From Campylobacterales bacterium (GTDB lineage Bacteria > Campylobacterota > Campylobacteria > Campylobacterales > QNZT01): DNA of 64,000 nucleotides. The notes beneath the pieces are model-generated. The model was not told where the DNA came from and did not search any database. It worked only from the letters and a program-made list of their open reading frames with translations. A program made the position numbers and the translations under genes. Shown one piece after another: positions 34,859 through 44,444 of the stretch. The stretch is from NCBI GenBank assembly GCA_024278835.1, contig JAJRSK010000053.1, positions 1 to 64,000 of the forward strand, read 5' to 3'. Within the stretch, counting starts at the first letter, position 1; every line of letters starts with the position of its first letter.

Positions 34859-36322
34859 ATGATCACATGGATGCAAACGCATAGAAAGTATTTAGTTCCA
34901 ACAATTTGGATAAGCACTATCGCCTTTGTTGGCGCTGGTTTCGTGGGCTGGGGTGCTTATGACTATGGAAAGAATAAAAGTGACACCGTGGCACTTGTGG
35001 GTGAAAAAGTAGTTAGCGTCAGTGAACTACAGAGTTCTTACTCTAAACTATTTTCTTACTACAATCAAGTTTTTGGTGGTACACTTACACAAGAAAAAGC
35101 AACACAACTCAACCTTCAAGGTATTGCATTAGAGCAGTTGACGAACCAAGCATTGCTACTTAACTACGCAAATGAACTTGGAATCAAGGCACTTGACTCT
35201 GAAGTGATCGACCAATACACTTCTATCAAAGCATTTCAAGAAAATGGTGTTTTTAATAAAGATACTTATGAAAAGGTACTTCGGGCACAAGGCTTGGATA
35301 AAAAATCTTTTGAAAAAGAGTTAGAAAAAAGTGTCATCTTAAAAAAGATGCAAGCAATTCTTACACTTCCTGCAACAGAACTTGAAGAAGAAGTTACTTT
35401 TTCTGCTTCTTCTTTAGCAGATCACCTCCTCATCAAAAAAATTACCCAAGATTTATCCGCCATCACTATCGGTGAAGAAGAGTTGAAAAAAGCATGGGAA
35501 GATAGCAAAAATGACTATATGAGTCTTATCTCTTATCAACTTGAAACTATCAAAGTACCGGCAAGTGATATCACAGTAACAGATACGCAAGTAACAGAAT
35601 TTTATAATGAGAAAAAATTCAAATTTAAAGATAGCGATGGGAAAATATTAAGCTTTGAAAAAGCAAAAGATGCTGTGACTAAAGCCACGCAACTAAAAGG
35701 AGCTAAAACGGCTGTACTCAAAAAATACCTTGCCTTTAAAAAAGGTGAGATTAGCGCAGACAACGTGATAAAGGTTGATGCCACAAGTAGTGACTTTCCT
35801 TTCCAAGAGCTTAAAGATAAACAAGATGGTTCATACCTCAAAGCAATTGCTTTGGAAGATGGATACATGACAGCTAGAGTTAAGTCTATCACACAACCAC
35901 AACCGCTCTCTTTTGAAGATGCTAAAGAGAAAGTTGAAAAAAGATTGCGTCAAGCAAAAGCAAATGTACTACTGGAAGAAAAAGCTAAAGCCCAAAGTGG
36001 AGCACTTAGTGATGGCAAAGACCTTGGATTTATCACAATGAAAGATAGTGATAAGCTTGAAGGGATTAACCCTCAAGAAGCATCGCAGTTTTTACGCTAT
36101 GTTTTTTCCAAAGATGATAAAAAGGGTTATTTTATTTCGGGGAATAGTGCCATCGTCTACAATATAAAAGAGCAAAAACTTTTTGATGCGGAAAAGTTTA
36201 CAGCCCAAAAAGAGGCAATTGCTAAAGAAGTTGCAAAGATGAAAGAAAATGCCCTAGAACGTGGATTGGTAAAAGAGTTAAAGAAAAGATATACAATCCA
36301 AACATTTTTAAAGGAAGGATAA
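34859..36322 (+). CDS. PpiD/SurA-like periplasmic folding factor
   Basis: The 487-residue protein has one N-terminal helix (about 12-32), a SurA_N-like helical domain with VALVGEKVVSVSEL and LEQLTNQALLLNYANELGI, and a middle region where the parvulin domain should lie but whose catalytic motifs I cannot recognise. It is probably an inner-membrane chaperone. ATG 34859 has an AGGG site 6 bases upstream; a TTG one codon earlier is also possible. It lies 5' of ftsA with no real gap, and a TATAAT at 34817 is its likely promoter. Confidence 0.8.
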   Translation: MITWMQTHRKYLVPTIWISTIAFVGAGFVGWGAYDYGKNKSDTVALVGEKVVSVSELQSSYSKLFSYYNQVFGGTLTQEKATQLNLQGIALEQLTNQALLLNYANELGIKALDSEVIDQYTSIKAFQENGVFNKDTYEKVLRAQGLDKKSFEKELEKSVILKKMQAILTLPATELEEEVTFSASSLADHLLIKKITQDLSAITIGEEELKKAWEDSKNDYMSLISYQLETIKVPASDITVTDTQVTEFYNEKKFKFKDSDGKILSFEKAKDAVTKATQLKGAKTAVLKKYLAFKKGEISADNVIKVDATSSDFPFQELKDKQDGSYLKAIALEDGYMTARVKSITQPQPLSFEDAKEKVEKRLRQAKANVLLEEKAKAQSGALSDGKDLGFITMKDSDKLEGINPQEASQFLRYVFSKDDKKGYFISGNSAIVYNIKEQKLFDAEKFTAQKEAIAKEVAKMKENALERGLVKELKKRYTIQTFLKEG

Positions 36323-36323
36323 G

Positions 36324-37700
36324 TTGAGTATGATTATTTTAAGCGTCGATATCGGATCTACTAAGATATGCGCCATTATCGCTCAAAAGAGTGAAGATGG
36401 CATCAAAATTCTTGGAGCTGGTATCTCAAAATCTCAGGGTATCAAAAAAGGTATTATCACAAACATAGAACTTGCATCAAGATCGATTAAGCATGCTATC
36501 AATGATGCTAAACGTGTGGCAGGTACACACTATGATAGAGTTGTTGTCTCCATCTCTGGTGCTTACACAAAAAGCGTAGATAGTTATGGTGTAGTCAATG
36601 TACCAAACAAAGAGATTGGTATCAAAGAAATCAATCGTGTTTTACAGATGGCAGACCACAATGCAAATATCCCAAACGAATATGAAAAGCTACATGTATT
36701 ACCCTATAATTTCAAAGTAGACGAGCACTCAAATATTGATGATCCTCTTGGCATGAATGGTTCTCGTTTAGAAGTACAAGTGCACATCATTACCGTGCTA
36801 AAATCAAGCTTAAACAATCTCAAAAAAGCGGTTAAGTCTGCTTCTATAGAGATAGACAATATCGTCTTAAATGGATATGCTTCTAGCATCGCTGTTTTAA
36901 ATGAAGATGAAAAAGAATTAGGTGTTGCCGTGATAGATTTAGGTGGTGCTACGTCAAATATTGCGATACATTTAGGAAATTCTATCCGCTATAATGACTT
37001 TTTAGGTGTAGGAAGTAATAACGTCACAAATGACCTTTCTATGGCACTTCACACCCCTATCGGTGCAGCTGAGAGAGTCAAGATAGACTATGGAAGCTTA
37101 AAGTCTGACTCTAATGATATCATCGAATTGCCTTCTATAGGTGACGAGTCAAATAGCAATGATGTCTCTTTAGAAATTGTTACTAATGTCATCTATGCAA
37201 GGGTTGAAGAGACCTTGATGATTATAGCAAAATCCATAGACGACAGTGGCTTTAGAGATCAATTAGGGGCAGGTATCGTACTCACAGGTGGCTTAACCAA
37301 ACTTGATGGAATTAGAGAATTAGCACAAGCTATATTTAATAATATGCCGGTAAGATTAGCCAAGCCAAATGAACATACTATCGAGGGAATGTTTGACACA
37401 CTCAAAGGCCCTGAGTTTGCAACATCGATAGGTCTGCTTCTTTATGGTACGGGTGGGTTTACACCTTATGAAATGGATTCTCAGAGGAAACTTCGTTATA
37501 AAGATGAAACAATTGAGCCTAGTAAAAATCCAGCAAACTTCGAAGAAGAGGAACAAGAGGTAAGTAACTTTAACTCTCTTAAAAATGACCTAGAGATAAG
37601 TGACAGAAATGATGACTTTACTATTGATGATCTTGTTGGTAGAGATTCTAAGGATAGTGGTTTACAAAAATTGTGGAATAAAATCACACAACTATTTTAA
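36324..37700 (+). CDS. ftsA: FtsA, actin-like division protein
   Basis: The 458-residue protein starts SVDIGSTKICAII (phosphate 1 loop, about 7-19) and contains RVVVSISGAY, VAVIDLGGATSNIAI (about 201-215) and IVLTGGLTKLDGI (about 318-330). The extreme C-terminus (GLQKLWNKITQLF) forms the amphipathic membrane-targeting helix. FtsA tethers FtsZ to the membrane. The start could be TTG 36324 or ATG 36330; AAGGAAGG favours the TTG by spacing. Confidence 0.94.
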   Translation: MSMIILSVDIGSTKICAIIAQKSEDGIKILGAGISKSQGIKKGIITNIELASRSIKHAINDAKRVAGTHYDRVVVSISGAYTKSVDSYGVVNVPNKEIGIKEINRVLQMADHNANIPNEYEKLHVLPYNFKVDEHSNIDDPLGMNGSRLEVQVHIITVLKSSLNNLKKAVKSASIEIDNIVLNGYASSIAVLNEDEKELGVAVIDLGGATSNIAIHLGNSIRYNDFLGVGSNNVTNDLSMALHTPIGAAERVKIDYGSLKSDSNDIIELPSIGDESNSNDVSLEIVTNVIYARVEETLMIIAKSIDDSGFRDQLGAGIVLTGGLTKLDGIRELAQAIFNNMPVRLAKPNEHTIEGMFDTLKGPEFATSIGLLLYGTGGFTPYEMDSQRKLRYKDETIEPSKNPANFEEEEQEVSNFNSLKNDLEISDRNDDFTIDDLVGRDSKDSGLQKLWNKITQLF

Positions 37701-37727
37701 AAAATTGATTAAAAAAGAGGAGAAGAA

Positions 37728-38858
37728 ATGTCTAAAAAAATTAGTCCAGTTATAGGTGCAAAAATCAAAGTTATCGGTGTCGGTGGTGGCGGTGGTAATA
37801 TGATTAATCATATGATTTCACAAGGTATTGGTGAAATAGAGCTTATTGCAGCAAATACAGATGCACAAGCACTTGAAGCTTCACTCGCTGATAAAAAGAT
37901 CCAGCTAGGTGAAAGAAAGACTAGAGGTCTTGGTGCTGGCATGAAACCTGAAGTGGGTAAAAATGCTGCCTTAGAGAGTTTTGAAGATTTAAAAGAATCT
38001 ATGGAAGGTTCAGATATCGTTTTCATCGCAACTGGTATGGGTGGAGGAACAGGTACTGGTGCTACACCGGTAGTAGCACAAGCAGCTAAAGAAGTTGGTG
38101 CCTTAACTGTTTCTGTCGTCACTAAACCATTTGCTTTTGAAGGTAGAAAGAGAACTAAATTGGCTGATTTAGGTATCGAAGACTTGAAAAAAGAGAGTGA
38201 TTCTATCGTCGTTATCCCAAATGATAAACTTCTCTCTATTGTTGATAAGAACTTGGGCATCAAAGAGAGTTTCAGACTTGTTGATGACATTCTTGCCCGT
38301 GCTGTTGGTGGTATGAGTGCCGTTGTTCTTTCACATGGTGCAAATGATATCAACCTCGATTTTGCCGATGTACAAACAGTTATGAGTCATAAAGGTATGG
38401 CGATTCTTGGTGTTGGTGAAGCAGAGGGTGACGAATCAGCAGTTGAAGCGGTTAAAAATGCTATCGAGTCTCCACTCCTTGATAACTTATCAATTAATGG
38501 TGCTATGGGTGTACTTGTACACTTTCACATCAATCCAAACTTCCCATTAACGCAAATTCAAGCGGCTATGGAAATCATTTATGATAGTGCTGATGAAGAT
38601 GCTGATGTTATCTTTGGTACAACAACAAATGAAAGTTTTTCTGAAAATGAAGTCAAAATCACTATCGTTGCTACTGGTTTTGACTCAAAAGAAGAAATTT
38701 TACCGGCAAACACAGTAACAACAAATGTGATTCAAGAAGTCGCAACACAAGCACAAAAGGTGAGAACGCCTCAGGTAAGAAAGATAAGTGGCGGTGGTGA
38801 CTATGTAGATACCACAGACTTGGACTACCCTACTTTTCTTAGAAGACAAATGGACTAA
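37728..38858 (+). CDS. ftsZ: FtsZ, tubulin-like division GTPase
   Basis: The 376-residue protein shows GVGGGGGNMINHMI near the start, the tubulin signature GMGGGTGTGATP (about 103-114), NDKLL, and a C-terminal tail ending with the conserved DYVDTTDLDYPTFLRRQ peptide for FtsA binding. It follows ftsA by 27 bases with an AGAGGAG ribosome site. This is the usual ftsA-ftsZ pair. Confidence 0.97.
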   Translation: MSKKISPVIGAKIKVIGVGGGGGNMINHMISQGIGEIELIAANTDAQALEASLADKKIQLGERKTRGLGAGMKPEVGKNAALESFEDLKESMEGSDIVFIATGMGGGTGTGATPVVAQAAKEVGALTVSVVTKPFAFEGRKRTKLADLGIEDLKKESDSIVVIPNDKLLSIVDKNLGIKESFRLVDDILARAVGGMSAVVLSHGANDINLDFADVQTVMSHKGMAILGVGEAEGDESAVEAVKNAIESPLLDNLSINGAMGVLVHFHINPNFPLTQIQAAMEIIYDSADEDADVIFGTTTNESFSENEVKITIVATGFDSKEEILPANTVTTNVIQEVATQAQKVRTPQVRKISGGGDYVDTTDLDYPTFLRRQMD

Positions 38859-38883
38859 AAAGAAAATTCTCCTTTTCTTTTCA

Positions 38884-38907
38884 GCGCGATGGGCTTTTCC
38901 ATCGTGC
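38884..38907. terminator. Hairpin between convergent ftsZ and Sel1 gene
   Basis: GCGCGATGG and CCATCGTGC pair over nine positions with one G-T and a GCTTTT loop. It is 25 bases past the ftsZ stop and 6 bases before the stop of the converging gene. A T-rich stretch lies only on one side, so termination is plausible but not certain. Confidence 0.5.
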
Positions 38908-38913
38908 TATTAA

Positions 38914-39411
38914 CTAATCTGCTCTCGCTTGATACTCTAACTCTTTTTTACTATACTGTACATTTGACAACCACTTAAACGCTTCATCCATATCTTTTTT
39001 GATTTCCCCTTTTCCTTCTTTATAAATCATGGCTAAATTATACTGAGAAAGGATATCACCTTGAACTGCTGCTTTTTTATACAGTGTAACAGCTCTAGGC
39101 ATATTAGCTGCTACTTTAATGCCGTTTTCATACATAAAACCCAAAAGATATTGTGCTTCTGCATCACCAGTATTTGCTGCTTTTGATATCCAGTAAAATG
39201 CTTTTTTCACATCTACATCAGTTCCTATGCCGTCAAGATACATTTCTCCTAAAAGCGTTTGCGAATCCACATCCCCACTCTTTGCTAATTGAAAAAATGT
39301 CTCATACGCTTTTAAATCTTTTTTACCATCCAAATCACTTAATCCGCTTTTAAAATCACTAGCCATTAAGCCTACTGTGACACATAATGCCCCTAAAAAT
39401 ACTTTTTTCAT
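38914..39411 (-). CDS. Exported Sel1-like repeat protein
   Basis: The 165-residue protein has a Sec signal (1-17, ending LMAS) and four Sel1-type repeats of about 36 residues (SQTLLGEMYLDGIG, AQYLLGFMYENGIK, SQYNLAMIYKEGKG). Such solenoids mediate protein contacts in the periplasm; several Helicobacter relatives are cysteine-rich, but this one has a single cysteine, in the signal peptide. Upstream, an AAGGTA/TACCTT dyad at 39451-39471 may be part of its promoter. Confidence 0.82.
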   Translation of the reverse strand: MKKVFLGALCVTVGLMASDFKSGLSDLDGKKDLKAYETFFQLAKSGDVDSQTLLGEMYLDGIGTDVDVKKAFYWISKAANTGDAEAQYLLGFMYENGIKVAANMPRAVTLYKKAAVQGDILSQYNLAMIYKEGKGEIKKDMDEAFKWLSNVQYSKKELEYQARAD

Positions 39412-39531
39412 ATCTATCTCTCCTATAAGTTATTACTCACAGATCGACCAAAGGTAATATATATATACCTTAGTATGGAAATTTTTATGATATTAGGGGA
39501 TTTTTTACATTGTTTGGTAATATTTACTCAC

Positions 39532-40401
39532 TTAGTCAATAAATCTTTTCGTTATTTTATCATATGCATCTATTCTTCTATCTCTTAAAAATGGCCATAT
39601 GCGTCTAGTCTCTTCTGCCTTTTGCATATCCACTTCCACGACTGCCACCTCTGCTTGTTGCCCACAACGGTGCAGATACTCACCCTGTGCCCCTACGATA
39701 AAAGAGTTTCCCCAAAATGAGATACCAGACATCACACCTGAATCATCTTTTTCAAATCCAACACGATTAACTGCTACCAAAGGTAAAGCGTTTGCTATGG
39801 CATGACCTCGTTGCACCGTACCCCACGCATCTAGTTGTCTCTCTTTCTCCTCTTGGCTATCTTCATCAAACCATCCAATCGCCGTAGGATATAGTAGTAT
39901 CTCAGCCCCTTTAAGCGCCATCAAACGTGCTGCTTCAGGATACCATTGATCCCAGCAGATAAGCACACCTAACTTTCCAACACTTGTATCAATAGGCTCA
40001 AATCCTAAATCACCTGGTGTAAAATAAAACTTTTCATAAAAACCAGGATCATCAGGAATATGCATCTTTCTATATTTTCCTGCGATGGTGCCATCTTTTT
40101 CAAAAACTACTGCCGTATTATGATAAAGTCCAATAGCTCTTTTTTCAAAAAGAGACGTAACCAGAACTACTGCATACTCTTTGGCAACTTTAGCCCAAAA
40201 CACCAAAGTCTCCTCAAAGTCATCTGCCAAATCAAAATTATCCACATTTTCGCTTTGACAAAAATAGTGATTCTCATGCAACTCTTGTAATATGATAAGC
40301 TCTGCACCTTTAGCTTTAGCTTCAGTAATCTTTGCAATTGTTTCTTCCCGCATACTACTCTTCTCACCAGTAAATGAGAGCTGTATCATGCCTATTTTCA
40401 T
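39532..40401 (-). CDS. aguB: AguB, N-carbamoylputrescine amidase
   Basis: The 289-residue nitrilase-family enzyme has the catalytic triad: Glu in ILQELHEN (near 41), Lys in KYRKMHIPDDPGF (near 112) and Cys in GVLICWDQWYPE (near 149). The pattern of flanking residues is that of AguB, which releases putrescine from N-carbamoylputrescine in polyamine synthesis. The ATG overlaps the folP stop (ATGA). It is the last gene of the lysC-hobA-holB-folP run. Confidence 0.9.
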   Translation of the reverse strand: MKIGMIQLSFTGEKSSMREETIAKITEAKAKGAELIILQELHENHYFCQSENVDNFDLADDFEETLVFWAKVAKEYAVVLVTSLFEKRAIGLYHNTAVVFEKDGTIAGKYRKMHIPDDPGFYEKFYFTPGDLGFEPIDTSVGKLGVLICWDQWYPEAARLMALKGAEILLYPTAIGWFDEDSQEEKERQLDAWGTVQRGHAIANALPLVAVNRVGFEKDDSGVMSGISFWGNSFIVGAQGEYLHRCGQQAEVAVVEVDMQKAEETRRIWPFLRDRRIDAYDKITKRFID

Positions 40402-41543
40402 ATCGTCACACCTTGCAAAGCATTGTGTATACTCAACGCTTGCTTATGCGATTTAACATCGTGTACACGCAAGATACTAGCACCCTCTTCTATCGCTTTT
40501 AGATGAATCGCCAAAGTTGCAGGCAACCTCTCTTCTACAGGTGTAGGTAAAATCATATCTATCATACTTTTTCTACTAGCCCCAATGAGTAACTCTTTTT
40601 GAAAATGTCTGAAATGTCCCAGATGTTTTAAAAGCAAAAGATTATGCTCTAGTGTTTTACCAAATCCCAGTCCAATGTCTAATATCACATCTTTGATACC
40701 AAATTGCTCTGCTTTTTGCAGACGCTCATGGAAAAAAGCATCTACCTCAGCGATAAGATTGGTATAGTGAGGACTTACCTGCATCGTTTGTGGTGTGCCT
40801 TGCATATGCATCAACACAACGGTAGCTTTATACGATGCAGCAAGTTGACATACTTTATCAGAACTTAGTCCTGTGATATCATTGACTATCGTAAAGCCCT
40901 TATCAAGTGCATACGCCAAAGGTTTTAAAGCATAACTATCTAGACTAAATCGTACTTTATCAGCGTAGCGACCAAGATAAATGACATCAATAATTTGTTT
41001 CACCCTTCTAAACTCTTCATCCTCGCTCACACTCTCCGCACCAGGTCTTGAAGAAACAGCACCGATATCTATAATATCCGCTCCTTCCTCTATCATCTTC
41101 TCTATCATGATAGAGTGATTTTTTTCATCAACACGACTATTTTGAAAAAAGCTATCTTCATTGGCATTAAGTACACCCATGATTTTAGGTTCATAAACTC
41201 TTAAACGCAGATATTCTTTGAGTGTTAAAGCCAGCGTTTTTAAGCCAAAAGGTTGTGCTAACTCTTTTTTTGCCAAAATCTTCAACTGTTTATCCGTAGC
41301 AATAAGTAAGGCATCCACTGTCTCATCACGGCAAAGTATCGTATCTTTCTCAACTGCTAGCTCTGCTCCAATAGAGAGGGCATCTTGTTTGAGTATATTA
41401 GCAGCAGGAGTCCTGAGGTCTTTTATATAGAAAAAATGTGTCTGCATCTTCTCCATCATGATAAACTTACCCTCTCTGGTAGAACCCACTTTTTCTAATA
41501 AGGCTTTTTTGTCACTTGTGTTGGAGAGTTTGGTAATTATCAT
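40398..41543 (-). CDS. folP: Dihydropteroate synthase with N-terminal extension
   Basis: The C-terminal 270 residues are a standard DHPS: GVLNANEDSFFQ (about 120-131), GADIIDIGAVSSRPGA, VNDITGL, VLMHMQGTPQTM and GASRKSMI. It joins pABA to the pterin in folate synthesis. Residues 1-115 form an extra N-terminal domain, as in other Campylobacterota FolP proteins of about 380 residues. The ATG lies in a TATCATGATA palindrome that also provides the holB stop. Confidence 0.93.
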   Translation of the reverse strand: MIITKLSNTSDKKALLEKVGSTREGKFIMMEKMQTHFFYIKDLRTPAANILKQDALSIGAELAVEKDTILCRDETVDALLIATDKQLKILAKKELAQPFGLKTLALTLKEYLRLRVYEPKIMGVLNANEDSFFQNSRVDEKNHSIMIEKMIEEGADIIDIGAVSSRPGAESVSEDEEFRRVKQIIDVIYLGRYADKVRFSLDSYALKPLAYALDKGFTIVNDITGLSSDKVCQLAASYKATVVLMHMQGTPQTMQVSPHYTNLIAEVDAFFHERLQKAEQFGIKDVILDIGLGFGKTLEHNLLLLKHLGHFRHFQKELLIGASRKSMIDMILPTPVEERLPATLAIHLKAIEEGASILRVHDVKSHKQALSIHNALQGVTI

Positions 41544-42157
41544 GATAGCTTCCTTCCCCTTGCATGGTATAGCATCAGTAGTAAAGTTGAAAGTATCGTT
41601 TGAGGTCTGGTATTTAACTCTGCTAAGAGTAAAGATTTATTAAAAAGTACCAACTCACTCTCTCTTAATTTTATCTTTGCCCCAATCAATGAAACTTTTA
41701 ACATTGTTTCAATCGTATCTTTTAAAACAATTTTTGAGATATTTTTATTTTTCTTTAAAAAGTTAAAAATATCCCCTAATTCCATCTTCGCGATATCAAT
41801 TTCCAAGACAAATGGCTCTTTCTCAAATGCCACACTCTCTATCTGCATACGTGAGCGAATGGTTGGTAAAAGAGCAGTTTTAGACTTTGCAATGAGGATA
41901 AAAACGATATTGCGTGGTGGTTCTTCTAAGAGTTTTAAAAGGGCATTTTGCGCTTCTATACGATACGTTGTAGCTACGATGATGAGATGTTTTATGCTCT
42001 CTTCTGCTATATAGGCTTCCCTCATCACCATCTTGGCATCATCAACTTTAAACTCATCACTAAAGTAGACTTTTGTCAGCTTAGAGTCTATACTGGAAAG
42101 TATCTGATTCTTTGCATACTCCATGTCCGCACAGGTCACAATCTTCGCTTCCATCAA
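41540..42157 (-). CDS. holB: DNA polymerase III delta' subunit, short form
   Basis: The 205-residue protein keeps the AAA+ core of delta': EAYIAEESIKHLIIVATTYRIEAQ, then ALLKLLEEPPRNIVFILIA and a LPTIRSRMQ segment (sensor 1 to arginine-finger region). It lacks the Walker A and zinc motifs of longer forms, which is normal for delta' in this phylum. It loads the sliding clamp with DnaX and HolA. It is overlapped at both ends by hobA and folP. Confidence 0.85.
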   Translation of the reverse strand: MMEAKIVTCADMEYAKNQILSSIDSKLTKVYFSDEFKVDDAKMVMREAYIAEESIKHLIIVATTYRIEAQNALLKLLEEPPRNIVFILIAKSKTALLPTIRSRMQIESVAFEKEPFVLEIDIAKMELGDIFNFLKKNKNISKIVLKDTIETMLKVSLIGAKIKLRESELVLFNKSLLLAELNTRPQTILSTLLLMLYHARGRKLS

Positions 42158-42708
42158 AGTGCCCCTTCGCTATCCACCTCAGAAAACATGATAGCATCGA
42201 TACTTTTGTCAAAAAGTGTGATGAGTTGAATCAACTTGATATCAAGATTTTCATCCTCACAATTCATATAAAAACTATTTTGCGCCCTTTCATTAAAAAG
42301 CCATGTCAGTGAATCATCTTTACTTTTTGCTATTTTTGCGCGTGGATGATTGCCTTTGCCAATATAAAAGTACGTATAACCATTGGGGAAGGATAAAGAG
42401 AGCATATCATCTAAAAGTTCCATCTGTTCTGCATCTTTGATACTGTCGACGTGAGGAAAGATGGAAGAGAGAGAAAGGATAGGTAACAGTGGTCTATCAA
42501 AAGAAGCTTTATTCAGTCTATTTAAGATGTACTCACCAAACCACTCTCTATCATTGTCCGTGATAAGTAAAAAAGTTTGGGCATTAATCAGACGATTGAT
42601 AGAGGAGGCAACCAAAGGCACCCACTCAAAACGTTTCTCCTCCATCCAAGCAAAGGAAGAGCCATCTTTACGGATGTTTTCCAATGTCCAAGAGGAGAAG
42701 GTTGTCAT
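42154..42708 (-). CDS. hobA: HobA, DnaA-binding initiation factor
   Basis: The 184-residue protein fits HobA in length, in its opening WTLENIRKDGSSFAWMEEKRFEWVPL-type pattern and in the LLITDNDREWF segment (about 47-57). Position between lysC and holB also matches. HobA is restricted to Campylobacterota and, like DiaA, builds tetramers that order DnaA on oriC. It is one of the best lineage markers in this window. Confidence 0.88.
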   Translation of the reverse strand: MTTFSSWTLENIRKDGSSFAWMEEKRFEWVPLVASSINRLINAQTFLLITDNDREWFGEYILNRLNKASFDRPLLPILSLSSIFPHVDSIKDAEQMELLDDMLSLSFPNGYTYFYIGKGNHPRAKIAKSKDDSLTWLFNERAQNSFYMNCEDENLDIKLIQLITLFDKSIDAIMFSEVDSEGAL

Positions 42709-43910
42709 TATTTGTACATCTCATATGCATTGTGAAGCGCACGTACAGCTAACTCACTATACTTCTCCGCTACTACCATAGAAATCTTTATCTCAGAGGT
42801 ACTAATCATCTCGATATTGATATTTTCTTTCGCTAAGGTTTCAAAGGCACGACTCGCCACACCTGAGTGCGACTTCATCCCTACACCGACAATAGAAACC
42901 TTTGCGATATCACTATCAAACTCCAAGTGCGCAGCAGCATTGAGTTCAAGCATAATCTCTTTTGCTTTTTCCAACTCATTTTCAGGGACGGTAAATCCTA
43001 GATTGGTAGAACTATCTTCACCAACATTTTGAATAATCATATCTACGTTGACATTGTTTTTAGCCAGCGTCGAAAAAATCTCTGCAGCGATGCCCGGCTT
43101 GTCACTCACACCACGAAGTGTGATTCTTGCTTGATTTTTATCTACTGCAACACCTGAAACGATTGGTTTTTCCATAATATTCTCTTCCTTTGTAATCAGC
43201 GTTCCTTCATTATCATTGAAAGAACTTCTCGTGACTAAATTAACATTTAATTTTTTAGCAAGCTCAACAGAACGATTTTGTAAGACTTTTGCACCTAAAG
43301 AGGCAAACTCTAACATCTCATCATAAGAGATTTTTTCTATCTTTTTTGCCTTAGGCTCGATGCGGGGATCAGTGGTATATATCCCATCAACATCGGTATA
43401 AATCTCACATAAATCTGCATTCAATGCACCAGCAACTGCCACAGCAGAGAGATCAGAACCCCCACGTCCAAGTGTGCTCACCGTGCCATCTTCAGTGATA
43501 CCCTGAAAACCGGCTACCACGATGACTTTACCCTTTGCCAATTCAGACTTCATCTTTGTGTTGTCGATATGCTCAATCCGCGCCATCGTATGCACATCAT
43601 CTGTATAAATCCCTGCCTGTCTCCCCGTTAAGGCAAGAGCGGGAAATCCCATCTCACTCAAAGCTATTGCCAAAAGTGCAGACGTTACACGTTCACCAGA
43701 ACTTAAGAGTATATCCATTTCACGCGCTGAAGGCGTCTCTGAAAAGTGTTGGGCATACCCTACCAGCTTATTGGTCTCTCCACTCATCGCAGAGACGACT
43801 ACCACAACATCATGTCCCTCTTTTTTAGCCTTCGCTACTCTAGAGGCAACATTCCCTATGCGCTCTAAGTCTCCGACACTTGTGCCCCCATACTTTTGTA
43901 CAATCAACAT
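42708..43910 (-). CDS. lysC: Aspartate kinase with two ACT domains
   Basis: The 400-residue enzyme begins VQKYGGTSVGD (residues 4-14) and includes SSGERVTSAL, GFQGITEDG and TLGRGGSDLSAVA. Two ACT domains follow (about 265-400), the site of lysine or threonine feedback control. It makes aspartyl phosphate for lysine, methionine and threonine. It starts one base after the rppH stop and overlaps hobA by a base. Confidence 0.95.
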   Translation of the reverse strand: MLIVQKYGGTSVGDLERIGNVASRVAKAKKEGHDVVVVVSAMSGETNKLVGYAQHFSETPSAREMDILLSSGERVTSALLAIALSEMGFPALALTGRQAGIYTDDVHTMARIEHIDNTKMKSELAKGKVIVVAGFQGITEDGTVSTLGRGGSDLSAVAVAGALNADLCEIYTDVDGIYTTDPRIEPKAKKIEKISYDEMLEFASLGAKVLQNRSVELAKKLNVNLVTRSSFNDNEGTLITKEENIMEKPIVSGVAVDKNQARITLRGVSDKPGIAAEIFSTLAKNNVNVDMIIQNVGEDSSTNLGFTVPENELEKAKEIMLELNAAAHLEFDSDIAKVSIVGVGMKSHSGVASRAFETLAKENINIEMISTSEIKISMVVAEKYSELAVRALHNAYEMYK

Positions 43911-43911
43911 A

Positions 43912-44385
43912 CTACAGATATCCCTCTTTCTTAAAATGTGTCAATACCCTCTTATAGATAGGTTTTTTGATATTTGATATCGTCTCCATCACCTCTTTGT
44001 AGGCGATAAACTTATATGCCATAAACTCTGGTTCTTTTGTATCTAGATTTATCTCAGCACCTGATTTTAACTTCACTAAAAAATACTTTTGCGTTTGTCC
44101 ATCAAAAGGATATATCTTTTTCGCACCCTTATTTAGAAATTCATAACTTATCCAGTCAGGATGTTCTGCAATGATATCTATCTCATCCGTACCAATTTCC
44201 TCACGTAATTCTCGGAAAAGTGCTTCCTGCGGTGTTTCACCTTCATCTATACCGCCTTGAGGAAACTGCCAAGCATCACTTCGGATATCGATACGATTTG
44301 CGACCATAATCTCGTTGGTAAAGGGGTATTTTGAAGAGAGTACTATAGCCGCGACATTGGGTCTATAGGTTTTTTCTTTTGCCAT
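43912..44385 (-). CDS. rppH: RppH (NudH), RNA pyrophosphohydrolase
   Basis: From ATG 44385 the product is 157 residues: YRPNVAAIVLSSKYP at the N-terminus, WQFPQGGIDEGETPQEALFRELREEIG (the Nudix box, with the G-x5-E-x7-RE-x2-EE-x-G residues at about 43-65), then the WISYEF and FDGQTQKYFL segments of RppH. It removes pyrophosphate from 5' triphosphate RNA to start decay. GAGGAAAAG precedes the ATG; a frame 14 codons longer has no ribosome site. Confidence 0.9.
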   Translation of the reverse strand: MAKEKTYRPNVAAIVLSSKYPFTNEIMVANRIDIRSDAWQFPQGGIDEGETPQEALFRELREEIGTDEIDIIAEHPDWISYEFLNKGAKKIYPFDGQTQKYFLVKLKSGAEINLDTKEPEFMAYKFIAYKEVMETISNIKKPIYKRVLTHFKKEGYL

Positions 44386-44444
44386 CTTTTCCTCTTCTAT
44401 TTTTATATGATATACTACCAAAAACAAAGTTAAAAAAGGTGCAA